Shown piece by piece: positions 8,149-16,577 of a stretch of 64,000 bases of DNA; the first letter of the stretch is position 1, and each line of letters starts with the position of its first letter. The translations under genes and the position numbers were made by a program. Source of the DNA: JABDJX01 sp039942715 (GTDB taxonomy: Bacteria; Pseudomonadota; Alphaproteobacteria; Rhodobacterales; Rhodobacteraceae). The stretch lies in NCBI GenBank assembly GCA_039942715.1, contig JBDVBY010000001.1:434001-498000 (forward strand), in the 5' to 3' direction. A model generated the notes under the pieces. The model saw only the letters and a list, made by a program, of their open reading frames with translations, was not told where the DNA came from and searched no databases.

Positions 8149-9034
8149 GTTTCTTGCTCCCGAATTCAAGGTAAGCCCACGGGATAATTACAATCGCCAC
8201 GGCCAAAAGCATCATTGTCGACGCTGCAAACCCCTGCCCCAGATTTTGACCTTGGAACATATAATCGTAGACGTATTTTGCAGGCACCTCGGACGATATT
8301 CCCGGCCCGCCTGACGTCTGAGCAACGATCAGATCATAAAGCCGCACGATGCCGGACGCGATGATCACCAGCGTTGTGATAAACACCGGACGCATCATCG
8401 GGATCACGATAAACAGATACGTTTTCCAAGCCGGGATCCCGTCCACGCGGCTGGCTTTCCAAATGTCCTGATCAATCCCGCGCAGACCTGCGAGCATCAG
8501 CACCATGACAAATCCCGTGCCCTGCCAAAGCCCGGCAAACAGAACTCCGTAAATCACAATGTCGGAATTATAGAGCGGATTAAAATCAAAGCTCTCCCAA
8601 CCCAGTGTCTGGATGACGCTTTGAATTCCGAAATCCGGATTTAACAGCCATTGCCAGATCAATCCGGTCACAATGAAGCTAAGCGCAAAGGGATACAAAA
8701 TGATCGTACGGAACGTGTTTTCAAACCGCACCTTTTGATCCAGCAACGCGGCCAGCAAAAAACCGATGACAAGTGAGAAAACCAGCGAGCACAGCCCGTA
8801 AATCATCAGGTTCTCAATCGACACCATCCAGCGCTCGGTGTTCCAAAGCCGCTCGTATTGATCAAAGCCAACGAACTTTGTGCGCGGCAAAAGTTTTGAG
8901 TTGGTGAATGAATAGGTGACGGTCCAAAGGGTTCCGCCGACAAAAACGACCAAGGCCGTAAAGATCATGGGAACCGCTGCAATTTTTGCAGTCAAATTCC
9001 GAAACAACCCAAAAGGTTTCCTTGCGGATTCCAT
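8141..9034 (-). CDS. carbohydrate ABC transporter permease (MalF type)
   Basis: Second channel subunit of the CUT1 sugar importer. It has six predicted membrane helices and the EAA loop DIWKASRVDGIPAWKTYLFI followed by IPMMRP. The length of 297 residues is normal for permeases of this type without the long periplasmic insert of E. coli MalF. It is the second gene of the operon, 72 bases after the binding-protein gene, and that gap contains a strong hairpin (9071-9094) that may lower read-through. It overlaps the next permease gene by several bases, which suggests translational coupling. Confidence 0.93.
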   Translation of the reverse strand: MESARKPFGLFRNLTAKIAAVPMIFTALVVFVGGTLWTVTYSFTNSKLLPRTKFVGFDQYERLWNTERWMVSIENLMIYGLCSLVFSLVIGFLLAALLDQKVRFENTFRTIILYPFALSFIVTGLIWQWLLNPDFGIQSVIQTLGWESFDFNPLYNSDIVIYGVLFAGLWQGTGFVMVLMLAGLRGIDQDIWKASRVDGIPAWKTYLFIVIPMMRPVFITTLVIIASGIVRLYDLIVAQTSGGPGISSEVPAKYVYDYMFQGQNLGQGFAASTMMLLAVAIVIIPWAYLEFGSKKHG

Positions 9035-9070
9035 GCGCCCCGCCTCCCCGGTAAGTGGCCAGATTGTTAA

Positions 9071-9094
9071 GACGGCGCCACGATGGGCGCCGTC
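9071..9094 (-). promoter_or_regulatory. intercistronic hairpin between binding-protein and permease genes
   Basis: A perfect 9-base stem (GACGGCGCC / GGCGCCGTC) with a 6-base loop lies between the stop of the binding-protein gene and the start of the first permease gene. Such hairpins in binding-protein-dependent operons usually protect the upstream mRNA from decay or cause partial termination. There is no long T-run after it on the minus strand, so full termination is unlikely. Confidence 0.7.
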
Positions 9095-9106
9095 CTCTAT
9101 TGGCTC

Positions 9107-10336
9107 TTAGTCTTTGTTTTTCACAATATCGACGAAACGCGCCTGAGCATCATTGGGTGAAAGTGACGTGTCCTGGAAGAACTGAACAAACAGATCGTTG
9201 AGCTGGTTGTTCGTATCTTCTGTGTTCAACATGTTCACATCAGGCATCGTGCTACCCGCTGCCAGAATCTCAAGACCCTTTTTCATGCAATCATTGGCCG
9301 CAGACAAATCAATATCGCCACGAATGGGGAGAGAGCCCTTTTTCAGGTTAAAGCTCACCTGTGTCTCTGGCTTGAGCAAAGTCGCTGCCAACGCATCTTG
9401 CGCCGCCGTGATTTCCGGATCGTCGTTCACTGGGAAGTAGAACGCATCACCACCTGTTGAGATCACGTCGCGTACACCCAGGCCCGGCAAGCACGTATAG
9501 TCAACGCCTGCGGTTTCCTCGGCCACAGCGAATTCGCCCTGCGCCCAGTCACCCATGATCTGACCACCAGCTTTGTCGATGATCACAAGGTTCGTAGCTT
9601 GGTTCCAGTCTTGAACGTTCGAGCCTTGCGCCATGTCACGCGCATTAGCAGCGGCTTCAAACACCGCCTTCATCTCATCACCGGCAGCTAGGTCAGCATC
9701 AGCTTCACCGTAAATTGTTGTCAGAACGTCAGGCCCCGCAATCGTGGCCATCAACACGTTGAACATACCCGATGACTGCCAGGACTGACCGCCAAGTGCC
9801 AAAGGCTGAACGCCAGCGTCACGTAGCTTTGGCCCGGATTCTACAAATTCATCCCAGTTTGCGGGAACAGCAAGACCGGCGTCTTCAAATACTTTGTTGG
9901 ACAACCACAGCCACTGCCACGAGTGGATATTCACAGGTGCGCAATAAATTCGGCCGTCAACAGTGCAAGCATCCAAAAGCGACGGTGGGTTTACGATGTC
10001 TTTCCAGCCTTCAGCTTCGGCAACATCGGTCAGGTCGCGCAAAAGCCCGGCTTCGATAAGCTCTTCTGCTTGGCGTCCGTGATTAAATTGGAAAGCCCCC
10101 ATTGGGTCGCCACCGATGATCCGGCTGACCATAATAGGACGCGCCGTACCACCGCCGCCAGCAATCGCGCCGTCGACCCAGTTGTGTTCTGTTGAGTTGA
10201 ACGCTTTGGCAAATTCGGCAACAGCCGCCGCCTCACCACCAGATGTCCACCAGTGCGTGACCTCAAGGTCAGCCGCCGAAGCAGCGCCTGCCGCCACAAG
10301 GGCCGAGCCGCATAGAAGTGTCTTCATCGCTTTCAT
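9107..10336 (-). CDS. extracellular sugar-binding protein of the CUT1 ABC transporter
   Basis: Periplasmic solute-binding protein that delivers a sugar to the permease pair. Residues 1-21 are a Sec signal peptide with cleavage likely after GAASA, and the mature part starts ADLEVTHWWTSGGEAAAV, typical of family 1 sugar-binding proteins. It is 409 residues long. Overall it resembles the binding proteins of glucose/mannose-type transporters of proteobacteria, but the neighbouring xylose genes make a pentose or xyloside also possible. The first ATG is chosen because GGGAGGA lies 9 bases upstream. It is the first gene of the transport operon, and LacI-type palindromes sit in its promoter region (10359-10390). 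Confidence 0.93.
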   Translation of the reverse strand: MKAMKTLLCGSALVAAGAASAADLEVTHWWTSGGEAAAVAEFAKAFNSTEHNWVDGAIAGGGGTARPIMVSRIIGGDPMGAFQFNHGRQAEELIEAGLLRDLTDVAEAEGWKDIVNPPSLLDACTVDGRIYCAPVNIHSWQWLWLSNKVFEDAGLAVPANWDEFVESGPKLRDAGVQPLALGGQSWQSSGMFNVLMATIAGPDVLTTIYGEADADLAAGDEMKAVFEAAANARDMAQGSNVQDWNQATNLVIIDKAGGQIMGDWAQGEFAVAEETAGVDYTCLPGLGVRDVISTGGDAFYFPVNDDPEITAAQDALAATLLKPETQVSFNLKKGSLPIRGDIDLSAANDCMKKGLEILAAGSTMPDVNMLNTEDTNNQLNDLFVQFFQDTSLSPNDAQARFVDIVKNKD

Positions 10337-10358
10337 TATTAATCCTCCCTAGATTTTC

Positions 10359-10390
10359 TAAAACGATTACGTAAAGCATAAAACGTTTTA
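10359..10390. promoter_or_regulatory. two LacI-type operator-like palindromes
   Basis: TAAAACGTTTTA (10379-10390) is a perfect 12-base palindrome with the central CG typical of LacI-family operators. TAAAACGATTAC (10359-10370) is an imperfect copy. Their centres are 20 bases apart, about two helical turns, so two dimers could bind the same face of the DNA. They lie just upstream of the binding-protein gene in the divergent promoter shared with the lacI-type gene. Confidence 0.65.
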
Positions 10391-10432
10391 GTTTTTTTAA
10401 GCAAGTGTTAATGTCTACCAACGTATACATTA

Positions 10433-10446
10433 TGTTGGCGCTAACA
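10433..10446. promoter_or_regulatory. XylR/LacI-like operator next to the regulator start codon
   Basis: TGTTGGCGCTAACA is a near-perfect palindrome, one mismatched pair away from TGTTAGCGCTAACA, a pattern I recall for LacI-type xylose regulators of alphaproteobacteria. It ends 2 bases before the ATG of the regulator gene, a position that suggests autorepression. Its sequence class differs from the AAAACGTTTT sites at 10359-10390. Confidence 0.55.
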
Positions 10447-10448
10447 CC

Positions 10449-11480
10449 ATGACGAACCAAGACATACCAGAGATCGTTTTACTCCCCGGAGAGCGCGAGC
10501 GTCCGACTCTGAAAACCATTGCCCGAATACTCGATCTCGCAGTGCCGACAGTGTCGCGCGCCCTAAGCGATGCCCCTGATATTGGGGCAAAAACCAAGTC
10601 TCGCGTGCGTGCTGTTGCAGACGAACTTGGCTATCGACCAAACCGGGCTGGTTTGCGCTTGCGCACGGGCAAAACAAACGTGATCACTTTGATTCTGTGC
10701 ACCGATCATGACGTCATGAATCACACCGCCCGATTGATCAATTCTGTCGCCGGTGCGCTGCGCGGAACCCCCTATCACCTGATCGTCACCCCCTACTTTC
10801 CCGACGAATCGCCTCTTGATCCGGTGAAATACGTTGTCGAAACCGGTTCGGCCGATGGCGTCATTCTAAACCGCATTCAGCCCAACGATCCGCGTATCGA
10901 TTACCTGAAAAAGCACAAATTCCCGTTTGCTCTGCATGGGCGCACCGAAGCCTGCGATGACGCGCCCTATCTGGACTTTGACAACACGGTTTTTGCCAGC
11001 CGCTGTATCGAAGAATTTCATCAAAACGGCCGACGCGATGTGCTGGTGATTGCACCGCCTCTCGATCAGACCTACGCGCAGCACATTGTGAACGGCTCAA
11101 AAGACATGGCCGACGCCTTAGGAATGAAATCAACCATTCTGCCGAATGCGACAAGCGATGATCCAAGCGAACGCATCAACGCGGCTGTGGCAGAGTACCT
11201 GATTGCACACCCATCAACCGATGCAATTATTTGCGCCTCGGCCCCTGTCGCTTTGGGGACCACAAAGGTGATCGAAAATCTGGGACGCAAGATTGGTAAA
11301 GATATCGATTTGGCGGCGAAAGAGGCCATTCCTTTGCTACAGCTTTTCCGCGAAGGGATCTTAGCCGTCCATGAAGATGTCGGTGAAACCGGAGACTTTT
11401 TAGCCAAAGCCTTGATCCGTGCCATCGACGAACCACACCTGCCGCCGATGCAAAAACTGATTGTGCCGGACCCGTTTTAG
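10449..11480 (+). CDS. LacI-family transcriptional regulator of the sugar cluster
   Basis: Sugar-responsive repressor. The N-terminal HTH (about residues 18-65: LKTIARILDLAVPTVSRALS, then DAPDIGAKTKSRVRAVADEL) and hinge are typical of the LacI family. The rest is the periplasmic-binding-protein-like effector domain, for a total of 343 residues. ATG 10449 is the only suitable start. It has no Shine-Dalgarno, and an AT-rich TATACAT lies about 20 bases upstream, so the transcript may be very short-leadered or leaderless. It is divergent from the transporter operon and convergent with the HAD-xylA-xylB genes. It probably controls one or both, with the inducer perhaps xylose or an oligosaccharide; this is inferred from context. 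Confidence 0.92.
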   Translation: MTNQDIPEIVLLPGERERPTLKTIARILDLAVPTVSRALSDAPDIGAKTKSRVRAVADELGYRPNRAGLRLRTGKTNVITLILCTDHDVMNHTARLINSVAGALRGTPYHLIVTPYFPDESPLDPVKYVVETGSADGVILNRIQPNDPRIDYLKKHKFPFALHGRTEACDDAPYLDFDNTVFASRCIEEFHQNGRRDVLVIAPPLDQTYAQHIVNGSKDMADALGMKSTILPNATSDDPSERINAAVAEYLIAHPSTDAIICASAPVALGTTKVIENLGRKIGKDIDLAAKEAIPLLQLFREGILAVHEDVGETGDFLAKALIRAIDEPHLPPMQKLIVPDPF

Positions 11481-11490
11481 GCGCCGCTTT

Positions 11491-12150
11491 TCACACCTCG
11501 TTTGCAGGCATGACATCCTCGATCAGCGCCCCCAACTCATCAAAGTTGGAAAACGCTCTGTCATGTGCAAGCTCTGCCACGGGCACTTTGCGATAGCCTT
11601 CGGTGAACAGCAAAAACGGCACGCCAAGGGCTGTGGCCGTGGCAGCATCGACATCGCTGTCGCCAACGTAAAGCCGCGCTCCCGTTCCCAGGTCGTCAAA
11701 CGCCTTCTGTAGATGGGCCAGATCGGGCTTGCGCACCGGTAAGGAGTCGCCACCGAGGATGGTGTCGAAATAGCTCTCAAGGTTTAGATGCCGTACGACA
11801 GCCAGAGTCGGCTTGATCGGCTTGTTGGTGCAGATGCCCAGGCGATGACCCTTGGCGCGCAAATCCGTCAGTGCCGCAACAACACCGGGATAGATCTCCG
11901 TCAACTCAACGGCAGTTTCATAATGAGTTATGAACTCCGCCAGCAGGGCGTCGTGTTCACTTTGGTCAATCCCACGCACAGCGCGCATCTTGTCGATAAA
12001 GACCGACGCACCATTGCCCACAAATGCGCGGGTCTGCGCCATTGTGATCGGCTCAAGCCCACGTGCCTCGAGCGTCTTGTTGGCGACGCCGCCAATGTCA
12101 TGCTCGCTATCAATCAGCGTGCCGTCGAGATCAAATACAATGCGTGCCAA
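11491..12150 (-). CDS. HAD-IA family phosphatase (phosphoglycolate phosphatase-like)
   Basis: Magnesium-dependent phosphatase of the haloacid dehalogenase superfamily. All four motifs are present: the nucleophile loop FDLDGTLIDSE at residues 5-15, the threonine in GICTNKP, the lysine in RKPDLAHL, and the acidic loop YVGDSDVDAATA. The helical cap between motif I and II is of the Gph/PGP type, and the length of 219 residues agrees. It follows xylA on the same strand after 117 bases and ends 10 bases from the convergent regulator gene. A role in clearing phosphosugars or 2-phosphoglycolate made during xylose breakdown is plausible, but the true substrate is unknown. Confidence 0.88.
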   Translation of the reverse strand: MARIVFDLDGTLIDSEHDIGGVANKTLEARGLEPITMAQTRAFVGNGASVFIDKMRAVRGIDQSEHDALLAEFITHYETAVELTEIYPGVVAALTDLRAKGHRLGICTNKPIKPTLAVVRHLNLESYFDTILGGDSLPVRKPDLAHLQKAFDDLGTGARLYVGDSDVDAATATALGVPFLLFTEGYRKVPVAELAHDRAFSNFDELGALIEDVMPANEV

Positions 12151-12267
12151 ATACTCACCTCCCTATGCACAAGCCGCAAGCAACTTGCACAAATCCAACC
12201 TTAAGCTTCAGCAGACCGTCTTAGAATGTAACTAATTTTCCAAAACTCAACTATTTCGCAATTCCGC

Positions 12268-13569
12268 TCACATATAGCGATTGACCAGATTTTCCAGCCG
12301 CTCTTGTCGGCCTGAGCGTGGCTCTGGGTTGATCCCCTCGGAGACTACGCGCGCTTCAATCGACGCAAGATCAGTGGCCAACAAGTCTTTACCCGCAGCT
12401 GTATCCCATCCGGCATAACGCGCATCCCGCGCCGCTTCCAAAGCTCCGTCTTCCAACATCGCCGCCGCCACTTTCAAACCAGCCGCACAAGCATCCATAC
12501 CGCCCACATGCGCCAAAATCAGGTCTTCAGGGTCAAGCGACTGGCGGCGCAGTTTGGCGTCAAAATTCGTCCCACCAGTCACAAATCCACCGGCACGCAG
12601 CACCTCGTAATAGGCCAGCGCCATCTCGGGAACATTGTTCGGAAACTGGTCGGTATCCCAACCGGATTGATAATCATTCCGGTTCATATCAATCGATCCA
12701 AAGATGCCCAAAGCGCGCGCAAGCGCCAGTTCATGCTCAAACGTGTGGCCTGCCAAAATCGCATGCCCCTGTTCGATGTTCACCTTCACTTCGCCCTCAA
12801 GACCAAAGTCTTTCAGGAAGCCATAGACCGTCGCTACATCGTAATCATACTGATGCTTGGTCGGCTCTTGCGGCTTGGGTTCAATCAGGATCGTTCCTTT
12901 GAACCCGGTTTTATATTTGTAGTCCACAACCATCTGAAGCATCCGACCCGCCTGCTCGCGCTCGCGGCCCATGTCGGTGTTCAAAAGCGTCTCATATCCC
13001 TCGCGTCCGCCCCACAATACGTAGTTCTCACCACCCAGCTTGATCGTCGCATCCATGCAGGTTTTGATCGTGGCGGCAGAAAACGCGAACACTTCAGGAT
13101 CAGGGTTCGTCGCAGCACCGCCCATAAATCGACGGTGCGAAAACAGGTTCGCCGTTCCCCAAAGAAGCTTGGTGCCAGAGGCCTCCATCTTCTCACCAAA
13201 GTAGTCCACAATGGCCTCAAGGTTGCGCGTGTTCTCGGCAAAATCAGCACCTTCAGGACGCACATCCGCATCGTGAAAACAAAAATACGGCAGACCTAGG
13301 ATCTCGAACATCTCAAAGGCTACATCCGCCTTCAGCCTGGCCAATTCCATCGTGTCGCCAAACCATGGGCGTTCAAACGTCTGCCCGCCGAACGGATCAC
13401 CGCCGGGCCATGCAAAGGAATGCCAGTACGCGCCGGAAAACCGTAAATGGTCCTTCATCGCTTTGCCCATCACCATTTCATTGGCGTCATAATGGCGGAA
13501 GGCATAGTCGTTGGTGCTGTCTTTGCCCTCAAACGCAATCTTGGGAATGCCGTCGAAAAAATCGCTCAT
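12268..13569 (-). CDS. xylA: xylose isomerase
   Basis: Converts D-xylose to D-xylulose in the cytoplasm, using two divalent metals. Family marks are the catalytic histidine in CFHDADVRPEG, the segment NLFSHRRFMGGAATNPD, the metal-ligand stretch LWGGREGYETL with its catalytic glutamate region, LIEPKPQEPTKHQYD, and SIDMNRNDYQSGWDTD. The length of 433 residues is that of class II xylose isomerases. It lies 3 bases after xylB, with AAGGACC serving as ribosome-binding site inside the end of xylB, so the two are co-transcribed. Together with XylB it forms the complete isomerase route into the pentose phosphate pathway. Confidence 0.98.
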   Translation of the reverse strand: MSDFFDGIPKIAFEGKDSTNDYAFRHYDANEMVMGKAMKDHLRFSGAYWHSFAWPGGDPFGGQTFERPWFGDTMELARLKADVAFEMFEILGLPYFCFHDADVRPEGADFAENTRNLEAIVDYFGEKMEASGTKLLWGTANLFSHRRFMGGAATNPDPEVFAFSAATIKTCMDATIKLGGENYVLWGGREGYETLLNTDMGREREQAGRMLQMVVDYKYKTGFKGTILIEPKPQEPTKHQYDYDVATVYGFLKDFGLEGEVKVNIEQGHAILAGHTFEHELALARALGIFGSIDMNRNDYQSGWDTDQFPNNVPEMALAYYEVLRAGGFVTGGTNFDAKLRRQSLDPEDLILAHVGGMDACAAGLKVAAAMLEDGALEAARDARYAGWDTAAGKDLLATDLASIEARVVSEGINPEPRSGRQERLENLVNRYM

Positions 13570-13572
13570 CGC

Positions 13573-15009
13573 TTAAAGGTCCTTCAAAGTTGTGTAGGCA
13601 GTTTTGTAGCGCGCATGAGCAGCGCCCATCGCGTCTTTCAAATCCGGGTTTGGATCAACCGTTTTGGCAATTGGTGGCTGTGTGGCGATCTCGGCGCCAA
13701 CCCCCGTGGCTGCCATTTGACCAAGACGAGCCGCGCCAAGTGCTGCGCCAAAGTCTCCGTCTTTGGGCACGTCCAGCGAAATGCCCAGCGTGCTGGCCAG
13801 CATGGACACCCAATGGTCTGACTTCGCCCCACCGCCAAGCGCAAGCGCGCGGCTCAACGTTGTGCCCGTCGCGGCAAGCGCGTCCTGACAATCCGCAAAA
13901 GCAAAGCTGACACCTTGAAGAACCGCACGTGCGGCTTCCTTGGCGTCGGTGGCGTGATCCAGATGCAAGAACTGCCCCCGGATTTGTGCATTGTTGTGCG
14001 GTGTACGCTCACCGCCCAGATACGGCAGGAACAGAGTTTTGCCAGGAGCCGTGACTTCGCCCAGATCGCTGGTTAAGGCGGCAGCGGATTGTCCGGTAAG
14101 CCGAGATAGCCATTCTAACGCGTCGGTCGCGGCCAATATCACGCCCATCTGATGCCATGTGTCTGGCACCGCATGGCAGAACGTATGAACGGCTGTCTTG
14201 GGATCCGGGCGATACCCGTTGTTGGCAGCAAAGAGCACGCCCGATGTGCCCAGCGACAGAAACGCCGTGCCATCGGCGACAACGCCTGCTCCAATCGCGG
14301 CTGCCGCGTTATCGCCCGCACCGCCCGCGACAATCGCTTGCGGCAAGCCAAGCTCTGTCGCCAGTTCAGCGCGCAAAACACCCGAGGGCGCCCAACCTTC
14401 AACAAGGGTTGGCATCTGCTCACGCGTAAGATCACAAGCCGCCAAAAGATCATTCGACCAATCGCGCGCACCTGTATCCAGCCAAGCGGTCCCGGCTGCA
14501 TCCGACATTTCCGAGACATGTTCACCCGTCAGAAACAGGCGCAAATAGTCTTTTGGCAGCAGGACTTTCTTGATCTTCTCAAAGACATCCCACTCGTTAC
14601 GGCGTACCCAATCAACCTTGGGCGCGGTAAACCCGGGAAACACAATATTGCCGGTGACATCGCGGAAGAATGGCGCGTCGTCCATCGCTTCGGCCTCTTC
14701 ATGGCTGCGCGTGTCATTCCAAAGCATGCAGGGGCGTAAAGGCTGATCATCCGCGCCTATCAACGTGGCGCCATGCATATGGCCAGAAAGTCCGATGCCG
14801 ACAACGCCGCTGCAATCCGCCTTGGAAGCCAGCGCCTTCAACGCGGTCACTGCCGCGTCGCACCAGGATTTCGGGTCTTGTTCGGACCAGCCATCATGCG
14901 GGCGCTGCACCGTGAGCGGCACCGAGGCTTCGGCCAAAAGGTTTTGCGCTTCGTCAATCAAAATGGCTTTGAGAGACGACGTTCCAAGGTCCAAACCGAT
15001 AGTATTCAT
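13573..15009 (-). CDS. xylB: xylulokinase
   Basis: FGGY-family kinase that phosphorylates D-xylulose to xylulose 5-phosphate. The N-terminal domain begins with the phosphate-binding loop GLDLGTSSLKAILID. SGHMHGATLI and MLWNDTRSHEEA mark the substrate site, with the catalytic aspartate in the FGGY pattern VAGGAGDNAAAAIG. ALGGGAKSDHW is the C-terminal ATP-binding motif. The length of 478 residues is normal. It is the first gene of the minus-strand xylB-xylA-HAD unit, whose promoter must lie in the 164-base gap to the divergent membrane-protein gene. I see only a weak match to the regulator's TGTTAGCGCTAACA-type site there. Confidence 0.97.
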   Translation of the reverse strand: MNTIGLDLGTSSLKAILIDEAQNLLAEASVPLTVQRPHDGWSEQDPKSWCDAAVTALKALASKADCSGVVGIGLSGHMHGATLIGADDQPLRPCMLWNDTRSHEEAEAMDDAPFFRDVTGNIVFPGFTAPKVDWVRRNEWDVFEKIKKVLLPKDYLRLFLTGEHVSEMSDAAGTAWLDTGARDWSNDLLAACDLTREQMPTLVEGWAPSGVLRAELATELGLPQAIVAGGAGDNAAAAIGAGVVADGTAFLSLGTSGVLFAANNGYRPDPKTAVHTFCHAVPDTWHQMGVILAATDALEWLSRLTGQSAAALTSDLGEVTAPGKTLFLPYLGGERTPHNNAQIRGQFLHLDHATDAKEAARAVLQGVSFAFADCQDALAATGTTLSRALALGGGAKSDHWVSMLASTLGISLDVPKDGDFGAALGAARLGQMAATGVGAEIATQPPIAKTVDPNPDLKDAMGAAHARYKTAYTTLKDL

Positions 15010-15173
15010 GTGACCCTGCCCCGGCTTGATCTTTTGTTACTGCGCGCACGATAGCACCTTGGCGCGCAGCCTCAAGGTGGCAATGCATACGTAGAGCGCA
15101 ACTGCCTGATCAGGGCTTTTCTTACCTCCACAAACCAGCATAGATTATGCTGCCAATTGTGGGGATGAAAAAC

Positions 15174-15527
15174 ATGACACCAGAGCTTCGCCAAACCATC
15201 GTGCACGCACGCACGACAGAATATTCGAACATCATGCGCACAACGCTGTTTACGTTCCTTGGGATCGCAGCCGTGCTGCACTTAGGCCCAGATGCCTTTT
15301 CCTTGCCGCTGTTGCTTTTGACGGTCACGATCACCGCTTTTGGTACATTGGCCGGAGGGACGGCACTTGATGACATCAACAATTTAAAAGACGACATTAC
15401 GCCGGAATTTGGCGAAACCGTCTATGGCGCAGGCGTCGCGAGCCGCGACATACCCAAGCTGAAACTGATCTCTGGGATCATGATCTGCCTCACGGGAGTT
15501 GCTTTGATTCTGGCAATTCTTCTCTGA
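15174..15527 (+). CDS. small inner-membrane protein, unknown function
   Basis: A 117-residue protein with a short charged N-terminus (MTPELRQTIVHARTTEYSN) and two hydrophobic stretches near residues 21-60 (LFTFLGIAAVLHL, then LPLLLLTVTITAFGTLAGG). A polar middle segment (TALDDINNLKDDITPEFGET) is followed by a third membrane segment at the C-terminus (LISGIMICLTGVALILAILL). The start at 15174 is preferred because TGTGGGGA lies 9 bases upstream; in-frame ATGs at 15147 and 15165 are alternatives. I do not recognise the family. It stands alone between the xyl operon and sspB. Confidence 0.65.
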   Translation: MTPELRQTIVHARTTEYSNIMRTTLFTFLGIAAVLHLGPDAFSLPLLLLTVTITAFGTLAGGTALDDINNLKDDITPEFGETVYGAGVASRDIPKLKLISGIMICLTGVALILAILL

Positions 15528-15606
15528 AGACTGTGTTTTTAACCAAAGGCTGCTTTTCTTCGCCCCCGAATCCCCTAAATTGGGGAGAGTGACGTTGGAG
15601 ACCGGG

Positions 15607-16074
15607 ATGACCAACACGATTGATTACGGCAACCTGATGCACGGCGCGATGCGCGGGCTGATCCAAGAGGTATTGACCGAAATCTCGAAAACCGGTCTGC
15701 CCGGCAATCACCACTTTTTCATTACCTTTGACACCATGCATCCGGATGTCGAGATGGCCGATTGGCTCTCCGACCGTTACCCCGAGGAAATGACTGTGGT
15801 GATGCAGCATTGGTTTGACGCCCTTGTGGTAACCGACGAAGGGTTTTCTGTAACGCTGAACTTTGGTGATCAACCTGAACCGCTTTACATCCCTTATGAT
15901 GCGATCCGCACATTTGTAGATCCGTCGGTGGAATTTGGACTGCGCTTTGAAACACAAGGCGACGAAGACGACGATGATGCGCCAAAATCAGCGCCGCATG
16001 AAATGACCGAAGCGGAAGTGGCGAAGGAAAAATCTGACGCCGAAGTTGTCAGCCTCGACAGTTTCCGCAAGTAG
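15607..16074 (+). CDS. sspB: ClpXP adaptor protein SspB (alpha-proteobacterial type)
   Basis: Tethers ssrA-tagged and other substrates to the ClpXP protease. The conserved fold runs through about residues 1-115, with NYGN-type start (IDYGNLMHGAMRGLI), GNHHFFITFDT and YIPYDAIRTFVDPSVEFGL. A variable acidic linker follows, and the C-terminus VVSLDSFRK has the look of the ClpX-binding tail of alpha-type SspB. The start at ATG 15607 is supported by GGAG 7-10 bases upstream; the frame opens earlier at 15580. The length of 155 residues fits. Its 3' end is followed by the CTCCGGCGGGAG repeat (16098-16143). Confidence 0.93.
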   Translation: MTNTIDYGNLMHGAMRGLIQEVLTEISKTGLPGNHHFFITFDTMHPDVEMADWLSDRYPEEMTVVMQHWFDALVVTDEGFSVTLNFGDQPEPLYIPYDAIRTFVDPSVEFGLRFETQGDEDDDDAPKSAPHEMTEAEVAKEKSDAEVVSLDSFRK

Positions 16075-16097
16075 GTTTTTCATTTGCGCCGCGCTTG

Positions 16098-16143
16098 CGC
16101 GCGTCGCGGTGCCTCCGGCGGGAGTATTTCCAAATAGATGAAG
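16098..16143. repeat. intergenic GCCTCCGGCGGGAGTATTT element
   Basis: Between the convergent sspB and cytochrome genes lies TGCCTCCGGCGGGAGTATTT followed by CCAAATAGATGAAG, a short hairpin (CTCC / GGAG) followed by TATTT. I recall many near-identical copies at gene ends in Rhodobacteraceae genomes. It is a candidate transcription terminator for sspB. This is the only copy I see in the window. Confidence 0.6.
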
Positions 16144-16145
16144 GA

Positions 16146-16577
16146 TCAGGGCTTGCGATAAGCCTTGTGGCAAGCGCTACAGGTTGCACCGATGTCGCGC
16201 ATCGCCGTCTGAAGCTGCTCTTGCGTCGTGATGGTTTGGGCGCTTTCGGCGGCGATCTGCAACGTTTGCGCCTTGGCTGTGAAATCGGGGAATGTGTCCC
16301 ACACCACCGGTAGCGCCTCCGATTTCGGATCGTCTTCACGTGCTTCAAAGAGTCCTTTGATCCGCTCAGCCTCTTGCGCCAGCGTCGTAGCGGCTGCTTG
16401 GGCGCGGGCCGCTTCAAAGACTGTCGTTCCTTTGGCCATCTCGCCGAGCACTTTGGCTTGCGCGCCGATCGTCTTCATACCATGCATCCGCGCCATCACA
16501 CTTGGGTTCTTCACCCCTTCATGCGCCAATGCGGCTGTAGTCGTCAGGGCCAGAGCTAAGGCAGGGATGCGCCTCAC
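16146..16577 (-). CDS. cytochrome c'/c-556 family protein
   Basis: Periplasmic monohaem cytochrome of the four-helix cytochrome c' / c-556 family. The start is GTG 16577, overlapping the TGA of the upstream ATPase gene as GTGA; it gives a Sec signal peptide (VRRIPALALALTTTAALA) and a mature protein starting HEGVKNPSVMARMHGM. The haem-binding CSACHKAY lies at the extreme C-terminus, as usual for this family, and the N-terminal methionines are candidate axial ligands. It is the last gene of the tatA-tatB-tatC-ATPase chain, so it is probably co-transcribed, although haem attachment needs Sec export rather than Tat. A second member of the family is encoded at 60990. Confidence 0.88.
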   Translation of the reverse strand: MRRIPALALALTTTAALAHEGVKNPSVMARMHGMKTIGAQAKVLGEMAKGTTVFEAARAQAAATTLAQEAERIKGLFEAREDDPKSEALPVVWDTFPDFTAKAQTLQIAAESAQTITTQEQLQTAMRDIGATCSACHKAYRKP

